Shown in pieces: positions 8,723-17,481 of a stretch of 64,000 nucleotides of DNA. The stretch covers positions 1 through 64,000 of the forward strand of contig JAAYAD010000057.1 in NCBI GenBank assembly GCA_012719545.1, given 5' to 3'. The notes beneath the pieces were generated by a model, which was not told the DNA's origin, did not search any database, and saw only the letters and a program-made list of their open reading frames with translations. The DNA is from Clostridiaceae bacterium. GTDB lineage: Bacteria; Bacillota; Clostridia; DSM-8532. Numbering within the stretch: the stretch's first letter is position 1; every line of letters starts with the position of its first letter. The translations under genes were made by a program, and so were the position numbers.

Positions 8723-9247
8723 ATGATATTATCGGGCAAAGAGATACAAAGGCGGCTTGGAAAGGACATTTTTATTGAGCCTTTTAATCCGGCACAGTTA
8801 AATCCCAACAGCTATAATCTTAAACTCCATAATGAGCTTCTTGTATATGAAAATAACCTTCTTGACATGAAGAAGGAAAATAAGGCAAAGTTGATAACCA
8901 TCCCTGAAGAGGGCCTGATATTGGAACCCAACAGGCTCTATCTTGGAAGGACAAAAGAATATACAAGGACAGAGAATCTTGTTCCTATGCTTGAGGGAAG
9001 GTCTTCCATTGGTAGACTTGGACTGTTCATACATGTAACTGCAGGGTTTGGCGATGTGGGGTTTTCCGGATACTGGACCCTTGAAATATACTGCATACAG
9101 CCCATAAAGATATATCCTGATGTTGAAATCTGCCAGATTTACTATCATTCCATAGAAGGAGACTTTGAAAAATACTCCAGCGGAAAATACCAGAACAATA
9201 CAGGAATTCAGCCTAGCCTATTGTTTAAGGACTTTGAGAAGAAATAA
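8723..9247 (+). CDS. dcd: dCTP deaminase
   Basis: Dcd removes the amino group of dCTP to give dUTP (or dUMP in bifunctional forms), feeding thymidylate synthesis. The 174-residue protein is a trimeric dUTPase-fold enzyme. It contains EGRSSIGRLGL with the phosphate-contacting Ser/Arg residues, and GFGDVGFSGYWTLEI, which holds the catalytic glutamate. The N-terminal NPNSYNLKL is also typical. I cannot separate mono- from bifunctional forms by eye. Its stop is only 3 bp from the convergent response regulator stop, with no terminator between them. Confidence 0.9.
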   Translation: MILSGKEIQRRLGKDIFIEPFNPAQLNPNSYNLKLHNELLVYENNLLDMKKENKAKLITIPEEGLILEPNRLYLGRTKEYTRTENLVPMLEGRSSIGRLGLFIHVTAGFGDVGFSGYWTLEIYCIQPIKIYPDVEICQIYYHSIEGDFEKYSSGKYQNNTGIQPSLLFKDFEKK

Positions 9248-9250
9248 AAG

Positions 9251-9871
9251 TCACCTGTTTTTATAATAGAATATGGCAAGTTGAGTTCTGTCCCTTAACC
9301 CCAGCTTTTCAAGAATAGTGGTTATGGTATTTCTTACCGTGCCTTCACTTATGTATAGCTTTTGGGCTATTTCCTTGTTACTAAGACCTTCGGCAACAGC
9401 CTTTATTATTTCAAGCTCCTTTTCAGTAATGCCGAATGACGAAAAATCAGTATTAACGCTTTTGCTGATAAGGGATGGAATTTTTGAAACTATGTCATCG
9501 CCAAAAACATTTTGCCCCATATATACAGCTCTTAAAGACGGTACAATGCTCTCAAAATTCTGCTTTACTATATAGCCCTTGGCACCGATTTTAAGAGCTT
9601 TTATTATATACTCATCATCTGAAAAAGTAGTCAAAAACAATATTTTAGCGCCGCTATTGCTTTCCAGAATCTTTTCCGCGGCATCAAGACCTGTCATTTC
9701 ATCCATCCTGATATCCATCAAAAGAATATCAGGCTTCAATGTATTGTAAAGTTCAATGGCATCTTTGCCGCTGTGGCCAATACCTGCAACCTTAATATCA
9801 TCCTCAGCTTCCAGTATTGTTTTAAGAGCAGTACATACAAGCTTGTCATCATCAATAATTGCAATCCTCAA
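9251..9871 (-). CDS. NarL/LuxR-family response regulator
   Basis: This 206-residue protein has an N-terminal receiver domain (acidic pocket IIDDDK, phospho-acceptor aspartate in LLMDIR, switch threonine in FLTTFSDDEY) and a C-terminal LuxR helix-turn-helix (GLSNKEIAQKLYISEGTVRN). It should be phosphorylated by the kinase encoded 15 bp upstream on the same strand. The pair is divergent from an ABC exporter, an arrangement in which the regulator commonly controls the exporter. A GATTTGG-AG-CCAAATC palindrome in the intervening region is a possible binding site. Confidence 0.92.
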   Translation of the reverse strand: MRIAIIDDDKLVCTALKTILEAEDDIKVAGIGHSGKDAIELYNTLKPDILLMDIRMDEMTGLDAAEKILESNSGAKILFLTTFSDDEYIIKALKIGAKGYIVKQNFESIVPSLRAVYMGQNVFGDDIVSKIPSLISKSVNTDFSSFGITEKELEIIKAVAEGLSNKEIAQKLYISEGTVRNTITTILEKLGLRDRTQLAIFYYKNR

Positions 9872-9886
9872 TTAAAATCCGCTCCT

Positions 9887-10954
9887 TTAAGTAGTCTTTC
9901 CTTTGGGGATTGAGATAAATATTCTGAATCCGTTGTCGGAAGTTATATTGACATTTCCTCCAAGGGCAGCAACTCTGTCCGAAATATTTTTAAGGCCGAT
10001 GCCGTTTTCAATATTGCAGCTTACGGATGAACCGTTGTCCTTTATTATAAGCTGATAGATTGCCGGAAGCTCCCTGACGGTTATTGATGCCTCGGTTGCA
10101 TCAGAGTGCTTTATAATATTTGCCAAGGCTTCCTTAATAACTGCAATAAAGCAGAACTTTATATTCTTAGCCAATTTGCTTTCCACGTCATAATAGAATT
10201 TGACCGGGCAAAACTCAAAGCTGTCAATTAATTTATCAATTTCTGCACGTAGGTCAATTGATTCGTCGTAGAGTCCGTGGACGCTTGCACGTATGCTGTC
10301 CATGGCTTCAGAAAGGCTGTTTTTAATTTGATGCAACTCTTCCTTTATCTTTTCATCCTTGTTTACGGCTAGAAGTGCCCCAACCTGCAGTATTGATCTT
10401 GATATTAAATGTCCCACATTGTCATGTATATCCCTTGCTATCCTGTTTCTTTCACTTAATGTTGCAAGGTGTATCTCGTAATCCTGTTTGTCCAACAGTT
10501 CCTTGTTTTGCTTCTCAAGCCTTGTGGAGATTTCAACCGCATTGTCCCGAAGCCTTTTGTATTCGTCCGTAAGTTCCTGAATTGAAGATGTACGCCTGCT
10601 TAAAATAAATACAAGAATGACCAACCCTCCAATGAGAAGGTTTGATACTAAATCTGAATCTAATGAGGTAGCAATGGGCAGAAAGGACAGGCACCAAAAC
10701 CATTTGGGTTTAGTGGATATAACATCATAAGTGATAAGGGGAAGAAAAAACCTAAATGATGGCATCAGAAAAGATACTGCTATAAAAACAACGAATGACA
10801 ATGCCTTAAATCTTTGGTTTTCCAGGTAGCTTAATAACGTGCTTAAGGTAATAGATACCAAAAACGGCACGATCAAATAAGGGTCATTCACATTGGATAT
10901 GAACAGTATGAAGGAAACTATCAAAATGCCAAGCTTGTCAAGCAATATATTCAT
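9887..10954 (-). CDS. Membrane sensor histidine kinase, NarL/LiaS-like (HisKA_3)
   Basis: This is a sensor kinase with several N-terminal membrane segments in the first 125 residues and almost no extracellular loop. A short coiled coil (around RLRDNAVEISTRLEKQNKELL) leads into the dimerisation/phosphoacceptor helix RNRIARDIHDNVGH. The phospho-histidine is near residue 176 and an HATPase_c domain ends the protein (KEALANIIKHSDA, DNGSSVSCNIENGIGLKNI). Such intramembrane-sensing kinases often respond to membrane stress or a partner transporter. I prefer ATG 10954 to the track's TTG 10978 because AAGG lies 8 bases before it. The response regulator follows 15 bp downstream. Confidence 0.88.
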   Translation of the reverse strand: MNILLDKLGILIVSFILFISNVNDPYLIVPFLVSITLSTLLSYLENQRFKALSFVVFIAVSFLMPSFRFFLPLITYDVISTKPKWFWCLSFLPIATSLDSDLVSNLLIGGLVILVFILSRRTSSIQELTDEYKRLRDNAVEISTRLEKQNKELLDKQDYEIHLATLSERNRIARDIHDNVGHLISRSILQVGALLAVNKDEKIKEELHQIKNSLSEAMDSIRASVHGLYDESIDLRAEIDKLIDSFEFCPVKFYYDVESKLAKNIKFCFIAVIKEALANIIKHSDATEASITVRELPAIYQLIIKDNGSSVSCNIENGIGLKNISDRVAALGGNVNITSDNGFRIFISIPKGKTT

Positions 10955-11061
10955 CAGCCGTACCTTGAATAATACCAAGTTTTAATGAAATAACCATTAC
11001 TCTCTAAATTCTAGCATTTTGCTTTAGCTGCCTCAAGCCTGCAATGACATTCCTCATATCA

Positions 11062-11077
11062 GATTTGGAGCCAAATC
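11062..11077. promoter_or_regulatory. Palindrome in the kinase/ABC exporter divergent region
   Basis: GATTTGG-AG-CCAAATC is a perfect 7-bp inverted repeat with a 2-bp centre, midway between the divergent kinase and ABC transporter genes. It is a candidate binding site for the adjacent NarL-type regulator. Evidence is position and symmetry only. Confidence 0.35.
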
Positions 11078-11179
11078 ACTAAGAAATGAGAGATGAATGA
11101 GATATCATGTTATATGTAAAATACTGATGCTCATTACAAACCCTTATATAGAAATTTAAGGTCTTTTGGGAGGTATACC

Positions 11180-12112
11180 ATGGTTATAAAGGTTAAGAAT
11201 CTGGTTAAACGTTATGGTGATTTAATTGCGTTGGATCATTTAAGTCTGGAAGTGAAGGAAGGAGAGATTTTTGGACTTCTTGGGCCGAATGGCTCCGGCA
11301 AAACCACTGCAATTAACTGCATCCTCTCCTTATTAAAGTATGACAAGGGAACCATTGAAGTCTATGGTCGCCAAATGTCCCCCGATGCATATGACATAAA
11401 AAGAAGAATTGGAATAATTATGCAAAATGTGGCTGTCTTTGATGAGTTGACGGTCTACGAAAATATAGATTATTTCTGCGGCTTGTATGTCCGGGATAAA
11501 AAAAGAAGGAAACAGCTTGTTGACGAAGCCATAGAATTTGTTGGCATCAAGGATTTTGTGAAGTTTTATCCCAAGAAATTAAGCGGAGGACTGTTAAGAA
11601 GGCTTAATATAGCATGCGGCATAGCTCACAAACCCGATCTTATAATTCTGGATGAGCCAACGGTAGCTGTTGACCCTCAGAGCCGCAACAACATACTGGA
11701 AGGGATAAAAAGGCTTAACAGCGAGGGTGCAACAATCCTGTACACATCCCACTATATGGAAGAAGTTGAGGAGATCTGCACAAGAATAGCCATTATGGAT
11801 AAAGGGAAGATAATTGCCTCAGGAACCAAAGAGGAACTTAAAGGAATGATAAATTCCGGAGAAAGGCTTACTGTGGAACTTTTTAAAACAGACAGCAGCA
11901 TCATAGACGGTGTTTTGAATCTTCCCAATATAGTGTCGGCAGAATTTGACGGCAATCTGCTAATTGTACGGTCGATCAAGGGCAAAAATAATCTGCTTAA
12001 ACTCCTGGACTATTTAAAATCAAGGGATATAGATGTAGGGAAGGTATATTCGGAGCCGCCCACCCTCAATGACGTTTTCCTTGAAATAACGGGCAAAGAA
12101 TTAAGGGATTGA
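11180..12112 (+). CDS. ABC exporter ATP-binding protein
   Basis: This 310-residue ATPase powers an ABC-2 type exporter. It has Walker A GPNGSGKTT near residue 40, Walker B LIILDEPTVAVDP, the switch histidine in YTSHYMEEVEEI, and a signature LSGGLLRRLNIA in which the usual glutamine after LSGG is leucine. The C-terminal 80 residues form the accessory domain seen in drug/lantibiotic exporters of the NatA/DrrA/YhaQ type. RBS GGGAGG precedes ATG. It is followed 10 bp later by the first permease. The substrate is unknown; antibiotic or bacteriocin efflux is plausible from the divergent intramembrane-sensing kinase. Confidence 0.9.
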   Translation: MVIKVKNLVKRYGDLIALDHLSLEVKEGEIFGLLGPNGSGKTTAINCILSLLKYDKGTIEVYGRQMSPDAYDIKRRIGIIMQNVAVFDELTVYENIDYFCGLYVRDKKRRKQLVDEAIEFVGIKDFVKFYPKKLSGGLLRRLNIACGIAHKPDLIILDEPTVAVDPQSRNNILEGIKRLNSEGATILYTSHYMEEVEEICTRIAIMDKGKIIASGTKEELKGMINSGERLTVELFKTDSSIIDGVLNLPNIVSAEFDGNLLIVRSIKGKNNLLKLLDYLKSRDIDVGKVYSEPPTLNDVFLEITGKELRD

Positions 12113-12122
12113 GGAGGATTTT

Positions 12123-13275
12123 ATGGTCTTAAGAAACTACTTTTACAGGCTCAAATGTATTGTAAGAGACAGGCACTCCATGTTTTGGACCCTTATGTTT
12201 CCATTGCTTTTGGCTACGATGTTTCATATGGCGTTCCTGAATCTTTCAAATGGCTTAAACTTTTCCCAGATTAAAATTGCTATTGTTGACATTGATGAAT
12301 ACAGAAATAATACAGGCTTTGTCAGCGCCATAGAGGCGGTGTCAAACACAGATGAAAATCAGAAGTCTGACGCACTCTTTAATTTAAAATACACAACACT
12401 TGAGGAAGCCAGAAAGCTTCTTGATGACGATAAGATTGAAGGCTATATCATATGTGACAGTGAAATAAAGCTTACTGTCAAGGAAACAGGAATAAATGAA
12501 ACTATAATAAAATCATTCCTTGATTACTATCTTCAGACATCATCAACAATTGGGACAATTGCAGGAGTAAATCCGGAAGCTGTTAATAAAGGGCTTATTG
12601 AAACATTGAGCGACAAGGCTGATTATCTGAAAGAAATCGCCTATGGCAAATCTGAGCCTGACAGTACGGTTGTTTTCTTCTATTCATTAATTGCTATGAC
12701 TTGCTTTTATGGAAGCTTTTGGGGGCTGAAAGAAGTGACTGCGCTTCAGGCGGATTTATCCTATGAGGGGGCAAGGCTTAGTGTTGCTCCTGTCCATAAA
12801 ATGAAGATGTTTATTTCTTCCTTTCTTGCTGCATTTACTGTTGAGCTTATTGAAGTATTCCTTTTGATTTCTTATCTTAAGTTTATTCTTAATGTGAGCT
12901 TTGGCGGCGAGCTTTTGTATATACTTCTGGCATGCATAACAGGCACTTTCACAGGAGTAACCTACGGGACATTCATAGCTTCAGTGGTCAAAGGGGGAGA
13001 GGGTATTAAAATCGGCATCCTTATCGGTACTTCCATGACAATGTCCTTCCTTGCAGGTTTAATGTATGAAAAAATGACGTATAGTTAAAACCAATGTCCC
13101 AATTTTAGCATATCTTAACCCACTGAACCTTATATCCGACTCTTTCTATGCTTTGTATTACTATAATACTCACCAACAATTCTTTATAAATATAGCCATA
13201 CTTTGTCTATTTGCTCTGACATTCAGTACTATAACCTACCTTAGAATCAGGAGGCAGAGGTATGCAAGTCTTTAA
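12123..13275 (+). pseudogene. ABC-2 type permease, frameshifted near the C-terminus
   Basis: The open frame (12123-13088, 321 aa) starts with an N-terminal membrane segment, then a roughly 150-residue extracytoplasmic region and further membrane helices. It ends abruptly at MYEKMTYS. In the +1 phase the downstream DNA continues with family-like sequence (VPILAYLNPLNLISDSFYAL, then a last membrane helix and a basic tail) to a stop at 13275. Restoring one TA to the TATA at 13080-13083 would join the two frames. The next gene starts at 13262 inside this tail, the normal overlap for an operon, which supports the longer frame as ancestral. The shift could be a real mutation, phase variation at the TA repeat, or a sequencing error. 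Confidence 0.8.
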
Positions 13276-14428
13276 AGCTTTTTTTAAGATTATAGTCAAG
13301 AATTTAGGTCAAATACTCATATATATTGTGGTGTTTTTGTCGGTAACGGTTGCTCTTACTAAGCTCAATAACACTGCTGATTATACAGGCTTTACCGAAA
13401 CAAAGGTTAATATAGCCTTTATTAATAATGATGAAGATTCATGGCTTGTTGAAGGCCTTAGAAACCAGCTTCTTAAACATACCAATATAATAAGTGTTGA
13501 TGATGATACACGTAAGCTTCAGGATGCGTTGTTTTTCAGGGAAGTTGAATACATTGTTAGGATTCCCCATGGTTTTGCAGAAAAGTTTTTAAACAAGGAA
13601 GATGTTACTATAGAAAAAACCACAATTCCCAATTCTTCCAGGGAAATTTACATTGATATGTTAATCAACAAATACTTAAATACTGCCAAAGCCTATATTT
13701 CATATTCCGATGGCTTGTCCGGGGAAACAATATTAAGTCAGATAGAAAAGGATTTAGCACAGGAAACCAAAGTATCTATGGCCTTTCCAACTGACAATAT
13801 AACATTGATTGAGCAGAGGGCATTCTTTTTTAACTACTTGGCATATGCTTTGTTTGCTGTGTTAATCTTAGGCGTAAGTTCGGTTATGATGGTTTTTGGC
13901 AAACCTGATTTAAAACGGCGTAATTTATGTTCTCCTTTAAGACAGAGGGAAATGAATTTTCAGTTGATTATTGGCAATGTAAGTTTTGCCGTAATTACAT
14001 GGTTATTGTTGAGTATTACAGGCTTTTTCCTTTTCGGAAGTTACATGTTAAGTTTAAATGGCCTGCTTTTCATGCTTAACTCTTTATTGTTCACCTTTGC
14101 AGCCCTTTCAATCAGTTTTCTTATTGGGAATGTTGTTAAAACCCAAAATGCCATGCATGCCGTTACCAATGTTGTTGCACTTGGTACCAGCTTTATAAGC
14201 GGAGTGTTTGTTCCACAGGATTTGCTTAGCGAGTCTGTACTCAGGATTGGCAGCTTTACTCCAACTTATTGGTATGTAGTCAATAATAATACCATAGCTA
14301 ATTTGGTAAATTTTAGTACAGAAAAGCTTGTGTCAATATTTGGAAATATGCTTATAATGTCAGGCTTTACGGCAGCAATTATCTCAATAACTCTGGTAAT
14401 TACAAAGCAAAGGAGAACCAGCAATTAA
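13262..14428 (+). CDS. ABC-2 type exporter permease (second subunit)
   Basis: This 388-residue protein has the ABC-2 permease plan. One N-terminal membrane helix (about 12-32) is followed by a large outside loop to about residue 185. Five or so clustered helices follow, with the conserved run FISGVFVPQDLL before the last ones. RBS AGGAGG lies 8 bases upstream of ATG 13262. It is the probable heteromeric partner of the frameshifted permease just upstream and the ATPase before it. If the upstream frameshift is real, this subunit may lack its partner. Confidence 0.88.
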   Translation: MQVFKAFFKIIVKNLGQILIYIVVFLSVTVALTKLNNTADYTGFTETKVNIAFINNDEDSWLVEGLRNQLLKHTNIISVDDDTRKLQDALFFREVEYIVRIPHGFAEKFLNKEDVTIEKTTIPNSSREIYIDMLINKYLNTAKAYISYSDGLSGETILSQIEKDLAQETKVSMAFPTDNITLIEQRAFFFNYLAYALFAVLILGVSSVMMVFGKPDLKRRNLCSPLRQREMNFQLIIGNVSFAVITWLLLSITGFFLFGSYMLSLNGLLFMLNSLLFTFAALSISFLIGNVVKTQNAMHAVTNVVALGTSFISGVFVPQDLLSESVLRIGSFTPTYWYVVNNNTIANLVNFSTEKLVSIFGNMLIMSGFTAAIISITLVITKQRRTSN

Positions 14429-14505
14429 TTCAACCATACTTATGAATCTATGTATTTACGAATATTATATTTGCCTATTAAACTCATAACTTAATTTGAT
14501 ATGTT

Positions 14506-14533
14506 AAAGGCCGATTTTTTAATCGGTCTTTTT
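14506..14533 (+). terminator. Rho-independent terminator after the ABC exporter operon
   Basis: AAAGGCCGAT pairs with ATCGGTCTTT around a short T-rich loop, with one G-T pair, and is followed by further T residues. It lies 78 bp beyond the second permease. Confidence 0.7.
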
Positions 14534-14656
14534 GATTCTTCAAATTTCGAAGGATTTTAACACAGATATTTCGTATGCCTTAGGTTTTTTATGATAAAAT
14601 AATATATCAGCCAATGAAATATTTACCGCAAGTTTTAGTTTGAAGGGATGAGCAGA

Positions 14657-16291
14657 TTGAGCAGCAACAAAACAGTGTATATCTTCGGGCATAAGAATCC
14701 TGACACCGATTCAACCTGTGCGGCAATAACCTATGCCTATCTTAAAAATAGGCTGGATCCGGATACAGAATATATTCCTGCCGTTTTAGGTGAAATAAAC
14801 AAGGAAGCCTTGTTCTCACTTAATTATTTTGGGGTTGAAAAGCCTATAAAATTGGACAATTTAAAGCCCAAAGCCGCAGATATGCGTTTGGAAAAGATAA
14901 CTCCTGTTCATGAACAGGATTCCATTCAGGAAGTTGCTAAAAAAATCGTCAATACAACAGGTAAAACATTGCCTGTGGTTGATGACAGCGATCGCCTTAT
15001 GGGTGTTATATCCATTACAGACCTGGTTCCTGCTTTGATTTCATCTTATCAGAGAAACAATCTTCAGGAAATGGAAATTCCTTTGGGAAACCTGTTGGAG
15101 GTTCTGCAGCTGAAAATAATCCATGGAAAGCTGGATGATGAGATTTTCAGAGGGAATGTATATATATTTAGTGACCTGACATATTACCAGAGAATCTCAA
15201 AAAACGGCCTGATAATATGCAACAAGCATGAGTATGGAGCGGGCTTTATCTTTTCACTTGAGCCTAAGTACATTATTGTTGCAGATGTGGAGGACAGCTC
15301 TGAAATTAAGACAATACCCGGTTATGACGGTGTAATTTTTACCTCCGACAAAAATATATACGAGCTTGTACAGGCAATTAACCTGGCACAGCCAATTTCT
15401 GAACTTATTAAAAAGGAAGGCCTTGAGTATTTTGCCCTTTCCGAAGACCTTGAGGACGTAAGAAAGAATATGTTGTCTTCACGGTACAGAAGATTCCCTG
15501 TTGTTAACGAGCATGGTCATGTAATGGGCATGATATCCCGAAGCAACTTAATGGATATTCGTCCAAAGGAAGTAATCCTGGTTGACCATAATGAGAGGGC
15601 CCAGTCCATAGACGGCATTGAAACAAACAGAATTCTGGAGGTTATAGACCACCACAGAATAGCGGATTTCCAGACCATGGGGCCTTTGTATTACAGGGCA
15701 GAGCCTGTGGGAAGCACCAACACCATAATTTGCAAGATGTACATGGAGAACAACGTTGAAATACCAAAAGATATGGCCGGCTTAATGCTTAGCGGAATTC
15801 TTTCTGATACACTTTTGTTTAAATCTCCTACCTGTACTCCGATTGATAAGAAACTGGCAGAGAAACTGGCTGATATCGCCGGTGTCAACATTCAGGAATA
15901 CGGGCTTAAAATGTTCTCCAATTCCGAAAATCTCACCGACGTACCGCCCAGAACCATTATTACAAGGGATATGAAGAAGTTCACAATAGGGGATTACAAG
16001 GTTTCTGTATCCCAGGTTAATGTGGGAGATATTGAAACATTTCATAATATATTTGACCAGATTAAAGAGGAGCTTGAAGATTTCCGCAAGGATAATAAAC
16101 TGGATCTCTCAATCCTCATGCTTACAAGCCTTGTTATAGGCGGAACCGAACTTATTGTAACAGGAGATGCAAGATGGCTTGCCGAAGCAGCTTTCGGACT
16201 TGAAAAAGGCAAGGAAAGCATATTCATCAAGGATATGTTCTCACGCAAAAAACAGGTTGTTCCAAAGCTTATGGAAGCTGCATATATGTAA
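14657..16291 (+). CDS. Mn-dependent inorganic pyrophosphatase with regulatory CBS-DRTGG-CBS insert
   Basis: This family II pyrophosphatase hydrolyses PPi to phosphate with Mn or Co. The N-terminal DHH domain begins VYIFGHKNPDTDSTCAA. A regulatory insert of about 245 residues (two CBS domains, VDDSDRLMGVISITDL and VNEHGHVMGMISRSNL, around a DRTGG-type domain) follows. The catalytic domain then resumes with VDHNE and VIDHHR, and a DHHA2 domain ends the protein. CBS-PPases are controlled by adenine nucleotides. The track starts at ATG 14648, but GAAGGG directly abuts that codon. TTG 14657 has the Shine-Dalgarno at 10-15 bases and removes only three residues, so I prefer it (544 aa). Confidence 0.92.
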   Translation: MSSNKTVYIFGHKNPDTDSTCAAITYAYLKNRLDPDTEYIPAVLGEINKEALFSLNYFGVEKPIKLDNLKPKAADMRLEKITPVHEQDSIQEVAKKIVNTTGKTLPVVDDSDRLMGVISITDLVPALISSYQRNNLQEMEIPLGNLLEVLQLKIIHGKLDDEIFRGNVYIFSDLTYYQRISKNGLIICNKHEYGAGFIFSLEPKYIIVADVEDSSEIKTIPGYDGVIFTSDKNIYELVQAINLAQPISELIKKEGLEYFALSEDLEDVRKNMLSSRYRRFPVVNEHGHVMGMISRSNLMDIRPKEVILVDHNERAQSIDGIETNRILEVIDHHRIADFQTMGPLYYRAEPVGSTNTIICKMYMENNVEIPKDMAGLMLSGILSDTLLFKSPTCTPIDKKLAEKLADIAGVNIQEYGLKMFSNSENLTDVPPRTIITRDMKKFTIGDYKVSVSQVNVGDIETFHNIFDQIKEELEDFRKDNKLDLSILMLTSLVIGGTELIVTGDARWLAEAAFGLEKGKESIFIKDMFSRKKQVVPKLMEAAYM

Positions 16292-16326
16292 TGGTTATAC
16301 ATCAATACAAGAAGTTACAGGATTTA

Positions 16327-16360
16327 AAGCCCGCATGCGTATTATGCGGGCTTAATTTTT
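16327..16360 (+). terminator. Rho-independent terminator after the pyrophosphatase gene
   Basis: AAGCCCGCAT pairs perfectly with ATGCGGGCTT around a 7-nt loop and is followed by aattttt. Confidence 0.85.
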
Positions 16361-16596
16361 GCTATAAAACTGAACAGTTGACAGTACATGCTTGCCGCAT
16401 TATAGTCATGTTGTTATATTGTGGATTTGTGGTAAAATTAAAGCAGCATTTTTTAATTCAGCAAATATAATATATTATTACGCTATATGTGTGGGAAGGA
16501 AAATTGTAAACCTTGATTGATAAACGTGATTTTTATCATACAAATACCACCGAAAAAAGGATAAAATAGTATCATGAAGTAAAATGAGGTGGTAAT
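16361..16596. other. Intergenic region upstream of the methyltransferase gene
   Basis: This AT-rich interval holds GATAAAATAG, a possible -10 element, about 35 bp before the methyltransferase start, and a GAGGTGG ribosome-binding site. I see no hairpin, RNA gene or additional reading frame of note. Confidence 0.4.
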
Positions 16597-17307
16597 ATGT
16601 CAAAATTCTATACAGAAATATCAAGGTACTATGACTATATTTTTCCTGTTAGTGATGCTCAGCTTAAGTTAATAAAAGAGCTTGCAGGAAATCCTCCTAA
16701 GGATATTCTGGATGTTGCCTGCGGGAGCGGGGGATATTCAAAAGCATTAAGCAATGAGGGGTATACGGTAACTGCCATTGACCTTGATGAAAGCATGGTT
16801 AATTCTCTTAGAGAAGCAAACAGCAAGGTTGATGCCAGAGTAATGAACATGCTTGATATAGAAACTTTAAATAAAAAATATGACCTTATCTTTTGCATTG
16901 GCAATTCCCTTGTACACTTAAAAGATTCGGATGAAATATTGAGGTTTCTTAAAGCCTGCAAAAACTGCCTTAAAGATGAAGGACGGCTTCTTATCCAGAT
17001 TATCAATTACGACAGGATTCTGGCAAAAGACATAAAAAGCCTTCCCACAATAAAGAATGACGAGCACAATATTACTTTTGAAAGATACTATTCATACCTG
17101 CCGGATATTAATATGGTGGACTTTAAGACAATTCTGAAAACAGGACAGGAAGAATTGGAAAACCATCAGCTTCTTTACCCAGCAAAATCTGGGGAGCTTA
17201 AAGAACTGTTAAATAAGGCGGGTTTCAGTAATTCTATGTATTACGGCAGTTTCAAAAAAGATACTTATCAGCCGATGGACTTCTATGCTTTAGTCATAGT
17301 TGCATAG
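16597..17307 (+). CDS. Class I SAM-dependent methyltransferase
   Basis: This 236-residue cytoplasmic protein has the Rossmann methyltransferase fold. The SAM-binding loop DILDVACGSGGYSKAL lies near residue 37, the acidic end of strand 2 is VTAIDLDESM, and strand 4 is YDLIFCIGNSLVHL. The C-terminal part, beginning FERYYSYLP, is like the substrate-binding half of small-molecule methyltransferases. The substrate cannot be deduced. RBS GAGGTGG precedes ATG. It is flanked by terminators and a promoter and appears monocistronic. Confidence 0.85.
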   Translation: MSKFYTEISRYYDYIFPVSDAQLKLIKELAGNPPKDILDVACGSGGYSKALSNEGYTVTAIDLDESMVNSLREANSKVDARVMNMLDIETLNKKYDLIFCIGNSLVHLKDSDEILRFLKACKNCLKDEGRLLIQIINYDRILAKDIKSLPTIKNDEHNITFERYYSYLPDINMVDFKTILKTGQEELENHQLLYPAKSGELKELLNKAGFSNSMYYGSFKKDTYQPMDFYALVIVA

Positions 17308-17357
17308 TCCAGATTGTTAAATCTTCATAATTTTCATAACTATATTATGTTTTTTGG

Positions 17358-17385
17358 TTAATACAAGCGATTTTTTTGGTATAAT
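17358..17385 (+). promoter_or_regulatory. Predicted promoter of the lipoprotein gene
   Basis: TTAATA (17358-17363) and TATAAT (17380-17385) are 16 bp apart, about 100 bp upstream of the chosen start. The -10 is perfect and the -35 is weak. Confidence 0.45.
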
Positions 17386-17481
17386 TGTATCAAGCACATA
17401 AGATTTATTATTTTGAAGAACAAGATCTTTAATAGTCTAATCTGTGTGGCAGCTCTGACGAATGGGGAAAGGTTGAACATC

